Part shown: positions 14,201-26,061 of the stretch, piece by piece
Position numbering within the stretch: position 1 is the stretch's first letter
Layout: every line of letters begins with the position of its first letter
Assembly: GCF_964355755.1 (NCBI RefSeq)
Contig: NC_092676.1
Coordinates: forward strand, 15,914,288 to 15,978,287
Length of the DNA: 64,000 nucleotides
From: Antedon mediterranea
Taxonomy: Eukaryota; Echinodermata; Crinoidea; Comatulida; Antedonidae
Direction of reading: 5' to 3'
The notes under the pieces: model-generated
Databases searched by the model: none
What the model saw: only the letters and a program-made list of their open reading frames with translations
Told to the model about the DNA's origin: nothing
Program-made: the position numbers and the translations under genes

Positions 14201-16321
14201 CACTGTAGTATTCTATCAATTAAAGAAGTCACACTTTTAACTGTGGACTGGTTCTACCAATCATCACCTCACTTTCACCACCTTGGGTCACTTACAAATG
14301 ACCATGAATAAATAATTGATTGTAAATAACATACAATGTTAAGTAATGAATACAATGTTAAGTAAATAACATTATTTTGTTCATCTGAGGTGAAACTGCC
14401 ACCTTGACCATTGGTAGAACTGTTTACCTCCTCAATTTAAAACAACAGAGTAGTTTATCTTTGGGTTTAATGACAGATACATATATAAACAATTTCTATT
14501 TCCCCTAATATCAAACAATTACAAGGTACCTTACTGATATTCATTTTTCAAAAAGACAACTTTGAAATGATGATGAGTGCAGAAGCAGCCTATTGGATCA
14601 ACTATACTACTGAATAAGAAGACTACTCTACTCATAACAAATTGATGGTAAACTAATAAAGTACAAAAAAAAAGTGATGTGCCATGGCATATGGACACGA
14701 TGATGTCCCACCATTACCATATTTGGGAACATCACACTTTTTTTTGTCAATCTAATGTAGACACTATTATCATACCTTGTGAAAGGTAAATTTATTTTTA
14801 ATTTAATTTTTTTATTAAGAATTTTAAATAGTTGAGCAAGTATATTTATTTTTATATAAACGATATTTATTAACGAAATGAATTTTAGTGCTAGCTAGAA
14901 AATCCATGTTAAAAGGAAAGTCAATAAGAATGTGTAATATAATACAGATTTCTTTTACCATTCTAACAAAATGATATGCCTTGATGGAGAAAAAAATATT
15001 GTAAACAATGAAAGCAACAAACAAACACACATTTTTGTCGCCAGATTTGGAATTGTATACTAACGCTTTTTATTACTTCTTACCGCATTGAACAGGATTA
15101 AACAAAAAAAAAACCAAAAAACAATAGCAAAAGAAAAACAAGCTTAAATTATGATGGAATCTACTCAACTATAATCACCTATTATATAACAATATTCATT
15201 TCTCATGAGACAAAAACAAGTGCTCTGGAAACTGTAGCAGCGCTCTCTTAACACGTGCACGAATCAAGAACGGAAATCATAAACAAGGCAGCAAAACAAT
15301 GAGTCTACGTGCACATTTGTCTTGTCCTAATAACCGTGAAGCATGCCTTTATCGGCAATGAAACAGTCAGGTATGCTTGCTCATTTACACGACCAATGTT
15401 ACGCATGACACGATTTATTAGTGTGTACAGTTTCTACTTCATTAGGAAATGGTAAATGATCAAAGGAGTAAGTTTTCTTAATGCATATTTTTTAATTTAA
15501 TATTTCAAGATATGTCCACACCTCCCATGAATAGTAAAATTGAAACCATTTGCAAAACAACTGTACTGAGCTATAAACAAACCTATATATGCCTACAGTG
15601 CAAAACAACCAGAAATAGAACTTGTTAATGAATTAATTAACTTTGATGTAATTAACAATCTGGTTTCTCAAATCTGTTGTTGTTATGTCTTTCGTATGCT
15701 AAAAAAAAAAATTTTATTATTCATTTTTACATTTCTTAATTTTCTGTGTATAGAGAATTCTGTTTTTATTAGAATTATGTTAGTAGGTATATTACAACAT
15801 GGAAGTTTGACGTGCATGTATAACAACAAACATGTATATATATCTCAGATTAATCTGTTAAGAAAGAAACAATGTAATCAATTAGATCAATAAACTTTTT
15901 ATAACTCTTTTCCATTTTAATCGTCTTGATCTGCACCTTAATCCTAATCACATTTCAACAACTCACTGTTCTAAAATAATCTTAAACTTGACCTTAATGC
16001 TTTTTTAAACAATTTTTGCAAAAGCACTGTGTTGAATTGACTGAAGGCAAAAAAACCCATTATGAATAATAGGATTAGTGTGTCTGGTGATAAAACAGAA
16101 ATGTTTTACTATCGAAAGAACTAGATTTTAGATAGAAATGAGTGGTACTGCACAGCTCCTTTCCCAATATAAAAATATATTACAATATTTAAATTTAATT
16201 AATAAACATATTTTTTCTAAACAATAAAATGTTTAATAATAATATGATTGATATGATTGAAATTATTAAATAGTTTATCCATCCCGTAATTGGCGAGTTA
16301 CTCGCTGTTGGATGAGTATGA
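11282..16321. other. Gene-poor AT-rich stretch
   Basis: No exon or RNA gene recognised on either strand. Small open frames (13881-14105, 14824-15030, 15696-15893) are AT-driven and unsupported. Around 14670-14740 a short inverted pair, AAAAAAAGTGATG and CATCACACTTTTTTTT, forms a fold-back of about 70 bp, possibly a small MITE remnant. Confidence 0.4.
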
Positions 16322-16352
16322 ATAAAAAAAAAAAAAAAAAAAAAAAAAAAGT
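16322..16352. repeat. Poly(A) tract
   Basis: A near-pure run of about 28 adenines, following GGATGAGTATGAATAAA. It could be the tail of a degraded plus-strand retroelement or a simple homopolymer. I see no element body. Confidence 0.6.
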
Positions 16353-16547
16353 GAAATTGTAAAATATTATTAATATGTGAGTATTTAAAAAAGTATATCC
16401 TCTCTAAATTTATTGGTTTTTATTTTGCTAATACAAAATTAACTAGCTCCCTCACAAATTTTTCCCTCACATGATACAAACTTCACCACAATATGCGAAT
16501 CAAATGCATCGGGTATAAAAATGCATCGTACGTAAAACTATTGGCGG

Positions 16548-17029
16548 CATATGTCATGCCCCCACCCCTACAACATTACTCACTCCTTGGGCATATGTCA
16601 TGCCCCCACCCCTACAACATTACTCACTCCTTGGGCATATGTCATGCCCCCACCCCTACAACATTACTCACTCCTTGGGCATATGTCATGCCCCCACCCC
16701 TACAACATTACTCACTCCTTGGGCATATGTCATGCCCCCACCCCTACAACATTACTCACTCCTTGGGCATATGTCATGCCCCCACCCCTACAACATTACT
16801 CACTCTTTGGGCATATGTCATGCCCCCACCCCTACAACATTACTCACTCCTTGGGCATATGTCATGCCCCCACCCCTACAACATTACTCACTCCTTGGGC
16901 ATATGTCATGCCCCCACCCCTACAACATTACTCACTCCTTGGGCATATGTCATTCCCCCACCCCTACAACATTACTCACTCCTTGGGCATATGTCATGCC
17001 CCCACCCCTACAACATTACTCACTCCTTG
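16548..17029. repeat. 44-bp minisatellite, about 11 copies
   Basis: A unit beginning CATATGTCATGCCCCCACCC repeats every 44 bp with almost no divergence; single substitutions are seen near 16806 and 16953. Because 44 is not a multiple of three and the unit has no stop, all three plus-strand frames stay open. That explains overlapping 160-194-codon open frames, which I regard as non-coding. The high identity suggests recent expansion or homogenisation, so copy number is probably polymorphic. Confidence 0.93.
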
Positions 17030-18456
17030 TTTGTAGGGTCATTCATATATTTAGTACTAGAAATTGTTTTAAACTAACTATATCGTATAGTGTAAGAATA
17101 AAAACCTAAAACAACATTCCTACTTAAATATATTATGGAAACATAAACAAACTGTTTAGATTTATTGTTAGTAAGTTCATTATCCTACTACAACTGTTTA
17201 TGTATCTCAACATGCAACTTTCTCTACCTTGAATCTTGACCTATTAATTAATGTGTGGTAAACAATGTCCAATGTTAAGTAATGGTCACACTTCTTACAT
17301 GTGCCAGGGAAGGTACCTTGACACACACTATAGTGATATGTTTATACCACCTGCAGTTAAAACTACATTTAGGATCAAGGTTAGCAAATGTGGTGTTGAC
17401 ATACAAAATACAATTACCAAAATTTGAACAAAATTATAAATTAATATAGAATAAAAATATAGTTTATGAGTTGAATGAGGATAGAACATTTTCATAAGTT
17501 GACTGTCACGGCTGTCATTGAATGAATTCTCCCTCTTAAACAAATATGTACAAAACATTAAATCTTTTTGTTTATAACATTATTTTTAACACCTATTATT
17601 TATTCCAGAGTAAACTATATTCAATTAATACAATGCTTTCATTTTTTTTTTCCATGAATCAATGTCAAATCGAAGGACATTGAAATGGGAGGCAATATTA
17701 TGTATGGCACATGATACAAAATTAAACCAATCAAATGGCAAGGATACACTTAATCTACAGTACCATAAAATAAATACTGCATTTTTGCATTATTAACTCT
17801 ATTAGAAATGATAAACTTTTAAAAATATAAAAAAATAGTTGAGGTATAGAAATAGACCATGAATGGAGGCATCTGAGACAGTTTAATGGAAGCAAACATT
17901 TTAAAAGGTATCTTTTGCTAAAAGTAAACAAAGTCTGGACTTAACAGTAAGTTCAAGTGCAAGTCATAGAGAAATGAATTAGAATGCAACAATAAGATCA
18001 CTGTGCTCTAAAACCTGACTGAAGCTTATGTGGATTTGTACTCAGACCAACTTACAAATTCAACCAGAAGAATTCAACCTTGTGTTATTTTATTTTTATA
18101 CATCTTTATCATTAGATCTAACACATATTTTTACCACAGGTCATTGAGGTTTAAATACTATAAAATAAGCTTTATTTATTTATTTCAACAATAGATTATA
18201 GCAGATGCAGAATCAAAATGGAAGGGGGCACATATTTTCCATAATTATGCTCTCCCTGGAAATCTTCCACTCCTCTCTGGAATTTCAACATTACATTATA
18301 GTTATACACAGTTTATTCAATTCTGAGTTGTTAAATGTTCCTTAGGCCAATACACAGACGAGCGGTAATGGTAAACGATAACACAAAACAAAATATAGAA
18401 TCTATATAAAATGTTTTTTTGAAACAAACTTACAGCACGTTTCTCATAAGATTCCT
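17030..18456. other. No gene recognised
   Basis: AT-rich unique-looking sequence. A minus-strand open frame at 17328-17558 has no domain signal. Confidence 0.4.
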
Positions 18457-18512
18457 CTGATGAAGACATGTGAAACATGTCGAAAATTCAAGGTACAGGT
18501 ATGTTGAATTTT
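18457..18512 (+). ncRNA. Hammerhead-ribozyme-like motif
   Basis: The conserved box CTGATGA (18457-18463) is followed by a perfect 7-bp hairpin (GACATGT, loop GAA, ACATGTC; 18465-18481), then GAAA (18482-18485). After that, AAATTCAA (18484-18491) pairs with TTGAATTT (18504-18511). This matches the order of box 1, stem II, box 2 and stem III of the hammerhead fold. Hammerheads of this kind are known from Penelope-like retroelements. Stem I is weak: AGCAC near 18434 could pair with GTGCT at 18513, but 18 nt intervene before the first box. Activity is therefore uncertain, and it may be a decayed copy. Confidence 0.4.
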
Positions 18513-19000
18513 GTGCTATATAATATTTAATAAGTTCGTTTAAAAAACATTACATATTTTTACCAGCACGTATGAACTTTCATTCAAATAGAATCTATAT
18601 GTTACTTTTTATGACCATTTACACAAAACATGAAGCAGACAGGCCTTCTATGTAGGACAAGGAACAAAGTTTGCTGCTTAACGTTACCACTATTAGGTAA
18701 ATTGGCCTTATTTTATTTTATCCAATTTATTTATATTATTACTTATGGATTTCTTTATTACTAATACATACTAATATCACTTTTACTATTATTATTTATA
18801 TCTCACAGATTTCCTCATCTTATCATTTCAAATTAATTTATACATACATAAATCAATTGTGTTGCGTAGCACTGTGTAAATGATATATAAATTACACTGT
18901 CAAATTATTGACAGTGCTCATATTCAGAACATGATTTCATAATCACGTCGAGCATAGCTCATTGGCGAAAGTTCTATATTTATTAGTTGTATGAAAAAAA

Positions 19001-19071
19001 GTCTCTTGCAGGATTCGAACCTGCGACCTCTCGCTTACAGGGTGAGTATCATACCACTAGACCACAGAGCC
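19001..19071 (-). tRNA. tRNA-like sequence, probably a tRNA pseudogene or SINE head
   Basis: The minus strand shows a good A box (TGGTCTAGTGG), a perfect B box (GGTTCGAATCC) with a 5-bp T stem (GCAGG/CCTGC), and a run of seven T directly after the acceptor stem that could stop RNA polymerase III. The acceptor stem has mismatches (GGCTCTG against AAGAGAC), the anticodon stem has an A-C pair, and U33 is missing in the most natural loop. The isotype cannot be called. It is most likely a degenerate tRNA or the start of a SINE. Confidence 0.5.
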
Positions 19072-19670
19072 ATAATGGTATTATCACATATTTTCACAAT
19101 CAGTTAAAGTTTGTTATATTGATGCTTTCCGGTGGTTGTTGGGACAACCCAGTGAAGGCTTAACTAGTCAGAATGTAGTTCGAGCATTTTGTAGCTACTA
19201 CATCAATTCACAAATCTATCTGTATCATCAATTCCTCTCAGGACAACTTGCTAATTCTAAACTAAAGAGGGCTCCTGAATATCAACTGGTCGAGCTGGTA
19301 TAGTATTGATTGAAAGCCTATCAAGTATCAAGTATAAACAGTCATTCACAATTATAGAGGGTGCTATTTATATTATTGGCTAAATGACAATAACAACTAA
19401 AATGATTTTATTTTTCATTGTTTTAATTTGTTTTTTCTTTCTTTTTCCTTCAAATATGCTTGACTAACAACGTCATGCCACAGCATTTTTTGTAAATATT
19501 ATCTTTTCTTTTTATTTACTGTATACTTGTTACCCATCTCCTTGAGATTGTGCCTCTGATATAAAAGATAGGCCTACAAAAAATTCAGTTTAGTTCAGAC
19601 AAAAGTAGTTGTATTGTATTTAAAACTATTAGGTTCCATGTGATTTGTTTTTCTGTTCCTTTTTATTTAT

Positions 19671-19860
19671 TGGTCGGCCCAGGTACCTTGTTATTTTTAT
19701 CTATTGTTTGTTCATGTCTTGTATACTGTTATTTTGAGAAAATGTATAAGGAAGTTTTTAAATGAATATGTAAATGTAATGGCATATGATTGGACGATCA
19801 AGACAAATCCACATTATTAGTGTAACTATCAGACATGCGCATTTAGCAAAGAATTTCCAG
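19671..19860 (+). promoter_or_regulatory. Duplicated 5' block of TPR gene copy 1 (decayed kappaB site)
   Basis: This shares GGTCGGCCCAGGTACC, then TATCTATTGTTTGTTCATG, with the block ahead of copy 2 (34797 onward) and a shorter match ahead of copy 3 (48451 onward). The element that is GGGAATTTCC in the other two copies is AAGAATTTCC here (19849-19858), so the kappaB match is lost. It lies 2.3 kb from the copy 1 start codon, because two inverted-repeat elements sit in between. Confidence 0.45.
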
Positions 19861-20069
19861 AATAATCAAACATTACAAACGAATATGAACTGGTGAGAGA
19901 GGATGGTAATGGAAACATTAGGCTTTTGGTGATGTATAATTGACACAATCTAATGTAAGTTGTATTTATTATATTTGTTATATAGTATAGGAATACTAAA
20001 TGTCTCTTTGTGTACAGTACAAACATATTTTTTTTACAGAAGTTGATTACAGTATTTGTCATTTACCAT

Positions 20070-20398
20070 TACTTAAAGACACTTTTGTCTTGTTGAGTTT
20101 GTAAATATATACTTTAAAAACATTACGCTGAAAAGTTTATCTTTAATCTTCCCAATATCGCACCAAAAGTGGGTTCATCAAAGATAAGCAAAATGAAAAC
20201 ATCAATCCATGCATGGTGCATTTATAGCAAGCCGCTTAAATTATTAGAATCTACTTATTTTTCACATTTTTAACTGTTTAAAGACGAAAAAAATATAATA
20301 ATATCATATCGGGGCCCATATAGTATTTAATTTGACATAAAATGCAGTTTGTGACCTTAAATTAAATGAAAAACCCATAGGAAACATGTTTTTAAATA
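20070..20398. mobile_element. Truncated family A MITE copy
   Basis: It begins TACTTAAAGACAC and shares the family A words CTTTAAAAACATTACG, TATTAGAATC and TTATTTTTCACATTTTTAAC with the element at 2703-3368. The internal part is shorter and the right end (TTTTTAAATA) is degraded. Confidence 0.5.
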
Positions 20399-20925
20399 AA
20401 TCCAAAAGGCAAAAAGTACTATTCTATTTGAAATTATTTAGTGGATACAAAATATCCATATATTTGGAAGGTAAACTAATTTGCATATGAGAATAAGGTG
20501 TTTTTGTTATTAATGTAACCCTCTATAATGAATGTGACTTGGACCTTAGGTCATGTGAATATCAGAGACAAGACACAGAGAAAGGAACACAAGGAACATG
20601 GAGGAGATTTAGACTATAAAAGGGAGTAGAGAGAAATAAAATCTAGCTACCATAATAATTGTTATTCAGAGTAAATAACATCAATAATACCATATGTTAT
20701 ATCGTAAATGAAATTGATTAAATTCAAGAATTTGCTATCTAAACATTGATTCATACAAATAAATTGAATAGAAACATGTTACAAAGTGAGAGAAATATAC
20801 AGGTATATGAAAATCAATTATATGCATAAATTAAAGTTAAATATGCAAATAAACAGCCACCACTACAATAATTCTAATTATAGAGGTCTCAACAATTGGA
20901 AAAGGGTGTTATTAGAGTTATAGAG

Positions 20926-21724
20926 TCTGTTTCTGCTGAAAAAAAAAAAATAATCGATTTTTCCTAAGTACCACAAACCACATAATCGGTTATCTGGTAA
21001 CCGCTTTTTAAAAATCACGTCATCCATACCCACCATGCAGTTCAAGTTATAGAAGGCCGATGAGAGTTGGTTTGTTAACATCCTTTCGCTGCCTAAAACT
21101 CTCACATGTAGGATTAAAAATTAAAAATTGAACTCTTACGTAAAGCTATATTATTTGTAAAATAAACATCTACCGTACCACATACAACAGAATAATGATG
21201 TATTAATAATGGCATGTCAGCGAGAAAGTTCTTTTCGTCGTTGGTTCTACTCTGCTTAGCCTAGCCCAGTAGCTGGGCTATAATTTCTACCGAAAACAAC
21301 AGGCCTAAAAAGGGACATGCAAAACATCGTTAGCCTGGACTGGGAGGGATGTAACGGTGTACTTGTAATGCAGAATCCTGGAGTCTCTCGGTATAATTTG
21401 CCCCCACAAAATAATAACAATCAAATGTTATTTAATTGCTCCACATCTTTGTTTTGCCGATTGTCGTCGATCGCGCAAATAAACAGCATGCTCTATGGGT
21501 CAAAGTGTGGTCAATAATCGCTATTTGTGTTGCAGCTCAAAACTGCTCCGCAATAATCGGTTAAAACAAGAAATAATCGTATAAAACATGCAATGGATTG
21601 AGTTTTTTAATTGGTTATTTTTAATCGGTTATTTCATTTTTCGCCGTTTCTGCTGCCCAAAAATAATCGATTAAAAAAACAATCGGTTAATAATCGATTA
21701 TTTCTGCTCAGCAGAAACAGGCCC
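20926..21724. mobile_element. Inverted-repeat element ending CTGTTTCTGCTG, with 6-bp direct flanks
   Basis: Termini are TCTGTTTCTGCTG on the left and, reverse-complemented, GGGCCTGTTTCTGCTG on the right. The direct repeat ATAGAG flanks both sides (20920-20925 and 21725-21730). The interior holds many copies of AATCGATTA and AATCGGTTA, mostly near the ends. Termini are shared with the elements at 60457-61280 and near 63754, but the internal motif differs in each. No transposase frame was found, so it is non-autonomous. Confidence 0.65.
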
Positions 21725-22209
21725 ATAGAGTATTCTTACATTATTTGTTGATTCATAATATTATATGGTTATTTTTATTATTTTAAATATGCAAATGAGT
21801 TTATCTCATAAAAAAATAAGGAACAAACCAGCTTTAGAGGTTTAGCTAAGAAGACAGCATATCAGTAATATTGTAAATATCTCGTATTGTTGAAATCTCG
21901 TAATGCTTACAATACATCTGGATATTTAACCATTATTTTTAATTGATTTACAAATATATAATGATATTTTATGTGTCTACACAATTCATTGTTATAAATT
22001 AATATTTAGTTACCATTCAAACTAATAACTACTGGACTAGAACCAGCAATAAAATGAACATTTGATATTTGTTTGACTGAAATACATATAATGAAATATG
22101 CAAGTTTATGACAATTAAAACAAAAATAAATGTTTATTGTTTAATTTGATTTTTAATGTTTCCAGTCATGTCACCTAATATTTGTTTAATTTTTGTTGAC
22201 AGTAGTAAA

Positions 22210-24783
22210 ATGGAACACAACATTTATGCCTACAACAATTTACTGCAATCGGTTGAATTTCATGCAAATTGGAATCTTGAAAATACATCTAAATCATTTA
22301 AATCAGTCAAACAATCAATTGCAGAGCACAGAGAAGACAGAGGATCATTCACCATTGAGATTCTTCTATTTGAAAGTTACTTACATGTATCAAAGTTTAA
22401 AGGAAATATGATAAATATAGAAGAAGCTAAGAAAAAAAATGAAGAAGCTCTTGAGGAGATATCAAACTTACCTGATGGACCAATCAAAGATGGTTATAAA
22501 TCGATATACTGGGCATTCAAATATAAGTTTGCAACCGATTTTAAGCAGAAGAAAGAAAGTTACGAGAAACTCAAGGCACTTCTTACACAATATCAAAGTG
22601 ACAAAAAAACAGAATTTGATGCGAGTGTTTGTACAACCAAAGGGTTTGCACTTTCAATGTTATCAACATCAAGGTGCAAAGAAAGTGAAGACGAGCTGAA
22701 ACATGCAATTGAAATATGTCCACACAATGTTGAGTGGATGTTTCTGATTGGACACATAAAATGGCGAAGACGAACAAAAAATTTAACAAAGTACGAATGT
22801 TTTGGATTGAATGATGTTAAATCAATCATGGATGAAGTTTTGAAACTAGACGCTGATCATGCCTATGCAAAGGTGATCTTAGCTGATATATACAGAAGAG
22901 AATATGAAACAGAGTCTATAAATGCAGCAACCAACCAAGATATCAACCATCAACTTGTGTTTAAAAATGAGGAAGATCCTGCTGTAGTCAAAATAATGAC
23001 TTTACTCAAAGAAGCACAAGAACATGCTTCCACACCAAGAGTATTGAGTATTGTTGCTCAATGTTATATCCGGATGGGCAGTTGTACATGTAGAAGAATA
23101 AAAAACAACTGGAAATGTAGGCAGCCCAAATGTGATTCCAGATACTTCAAAGAAGCTCATAATGTTATAGAACATGCTAAAGAAACTTATGGTGAAGCAG
23201 CCTATATCTATGTTAAAGAGGCAGTTCTTTATCGGGAAAAGAATGAAAAAGGGAACAATTAGAATGTCTTGAGAGTGCCATCAAACTTAAACCATCTGAC
23301 ATTGGAGCCAGATTTCAACAAGTAAATGCCTTACGTTCAATTAGAGAACACAGCGAAATATGTGATATGTATGATAATTTACTACTTGAGTTTGATGATG
23401 ATCCATTTGAAAAGTTTGACATCAACCAGCAGTATGCATATTATTTGATATTAATAAAGCAATACGAAGAGGCAGTTTCAAGAAAACAAGTCTGTTTAGA
23501 TATTGCTCTTGAATCATTTGTGAAGACCATTTCTGGGAATGGACCTATTGAATTTATAGAGGAGTACCAAAGCTATGTTGAAAAACTAAATCAAATATTT
23601 ACAAAAATATTTTGATATCAAAATTGCAAAGTCAAATGGCCAAGGAAAAGTTGTACCAAACTTTAAAAATGCAAAGTTACATGAAAAGATAGGCGACGTT
23701 GAGAATGCTTTTACATATTATCAGGGAGCTTTAAAAGCATTTCACTCTGAACGCTTACCAAATCCAAATCAAGACCAAAAAAGAGAACTTCTCTTTAGTT
23801 TCGCCAGAGTGAATTTGAAGTTTGGTAGTCTTGATGTTTGCAGTAGCTATTATCAGAGGTGTGGATAAAATGAGAGATCAAGACAATGTCCATCAACTTA
23901 TCATGGACTTATTTCTAGCAAAAGGAGAGAAAGCAGCTAGAGATAGCATTAAAGCAATAAGAATGTTTACATGTACAACAGAAATGGGAAGTTTAGAAGG
24001 TGCAAAGCGACTATTAAAAGAAACAAACCAGATGAAAGACCTTGATGAAAGCGTGCTTTGACAAGTATTGCATCTGTTGCCAATGGAAATTGGTGTAAAC
24101 AGCTTAATCTGAAAGAGGAACTAGCAGCAATCTTGCCTTCTTGTGATGATGGATCTTTGATAGGGAAAGAATTAAAGACAGAGATTGCCAACTTGAAATG
24201 GAATTCAGCATTCTAATGGGTGATGATAATTTAGTGGCTAATTTATCGAATGTGCTACTAAAGGCTGTAATATACTCAACCATGCTATGGAGTTTTTTGA
24301 GAAAAAACATTATCCAAAATCTAAATCTGTGGATTTTATTATTGTTCAGAAATCCAAAAAACCTGTTGACCAAACAATCCAAGAAATACTGGTAAAAAAA
24401 GGATGGAATGATTTTGAAAATAGATTTACACATCTGTTAATGTATCTTTCATCGGTAAGTTTATTTTTGCATTCCACGTTTAGTTAAGAATAAAAGTTAA
24501 AATGCTTTAACTTTTCTCAACTGAAAAAAAAAACATGAGCCAGGTGGTGCATAGAGGTAGATCCAGGTGGGGCTATGGGCGGATCCAGGTGGGCACAAGG
24601 GCGCATCCAGGTGGGGCATAGGGGCCACAAAAAAAATTAGACTTTACAATCATTCATTTTATTTTTAGATTCAACCTGAAACTAATCCTAAGTTTCAATG
24701 GATGAAAGACTTTAGACATCTCAACAACAATGACAAACATCGACAACCACTACAAAACTCAAGAAAAACCATCTCAGTTGCAA
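22210..24783 (+). pseudogene. IFIT-like TPR gene copy 1, broken by frameshifts and a transposon
   Basis: The main coding exon follows a canonical acceptor (TTTTTGTTGACAG at 22202) and starts at ATG 22210. The first 351 residues are open and nearly identical to copy 2, with the IFIT-like N-terminal pattern (LLxSVExHxNWNLE) and helical TPR pairs. A one-base loss near 23245 then stops the frame at 23262. Further indels occur near 23590, 23830-23850, 24050 and 24170. The exon would end at 24454 (TCATCG, then GTAAGT) and a final short exon begins at 24669. In copy 3 this last exon reads on to a stop after VAIVF; here it is cut at about 24787 by the 6.2-kb transposon, and the rest of the exon resumes at 30960. 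A truncated TPR protein might still be made. Confidence 0.82.
24541..24630. repeat. Short GC-rich tandem repeat in the copy 1 last intron
   Basis: About four diverged copies of a 25-28-bp unit containing ATCCAGGTGGGGC. It is notable only because its base composition differs from the AT-rich surroundings. Confidence 0.6.
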
Positions 24784-26061
24784 GAGATATCTGCCCCTTT
24801 CTGATAAAAGGAAGTAATCAACAAAAACATGGTTTTGAGTAATTGACCAAAACATGTTCCTTCAATTCCTGTTAAAACTGCACATGATACTGAATAGCCA
24901 ATTGTGTAATATAATTGATAAATTTATAAATTAAACTTTAGTAAAAAAAAAAAAGAAAAAAAAAGTGAGATTGCAGAATATTTTTGATTATTTCTTTTTG
25001 TCAGAAAATTGTATTCAATAAATACAAAAAAGGTGAATGTTTGATTTCTGACAAATGGAAGTATGATCCTGTGCTTCCTTTTGTCAGGAAAAACAATGCC
25101 TTTAAATGTGGACTTTGTCTGTATAATAAAAAAACTAAAACCTCATCAACATCATTGGATAAGAAGAAAATGAATCTCATTGGAAATTTTGATCAGCTAC
25201 TGTATATTAATTTTATTCAGGCGAAGATTTTTATTTTAGTAATGTTTCTTCTTTGGTATTAAAACACATACACCAATAAAAATAATATAAATTTGTTTGT
25301 AATTGATTTATTTCGAATTAATTTAAGAAATGATAAACAATATACAACAAATTGTGTTATTATTCATCATTTCAACAAATAATTATTAATAGTAATAACT
25401 ACAAATTCAATTGTTATAAAAGACAATTTCATAAACATGAGTTTTCAAAGTTAATTACATTGCGGTTTTCAATCACTGTTATTTTATTAAGTTTCTCACA
25501 AATTTATTTATTGTAAAACAACAACTTTCAAAAGCGACAACACAACAAATTACTGCCATTATACAGTTTAAAGCGTTAATAGTAAAACATATGGTATAAA
25601 TTGAAAGTATTGTTACATTTTTTTTGTTGGATTTGTCATACAGTATTGTTTATCGTTCTCAAATTCATTAAAATGATGTAACAATAATTTCGACCTCATA
25701 TTATAGACAATTTCATAAATATGCGCCTTCAAAAGGTTTCTCACAAATTCATTTAGCATACCACAAAAATGTCCAAACAATTTTACCAATGACAGCACAA
25801 ACAAAAACTGCCATTATACAATTTAAAGAGTTTTATAGTATAACATAATATAAGTTGAAAGAATTGTTAAATTGTTAGTTGAAGCCGATAACAATTTGTC
25901 GTATTTGTTTCTCCTTTTTAAATTCATTAATATAATTTTTAATAGCTAGACAGCAATAATTATAAAAGACATTTTTATTAGCATGAGCTTTTAATAATCG
26001 GGGTAGATTCTAATTTTCCTTTATTTGATTCGTATCGGTCATTCACAGTGCCTAGAAATTG

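Noticed and set aside
16493-17109. Overlapping open frames of 160-194 codons in three frames
   Set aside because: They are by-products of a stop-free 44-bp tandem repeat; the peptide is purely repeat-derived and no flanking coding signal exists.
24984-25262. 92-codon frame near the left end of the 6.2-kb transposon
   Set aside because: It overlaps subterminal TIR-like motifs and has no recognisable domain; the frame is likely accidental.
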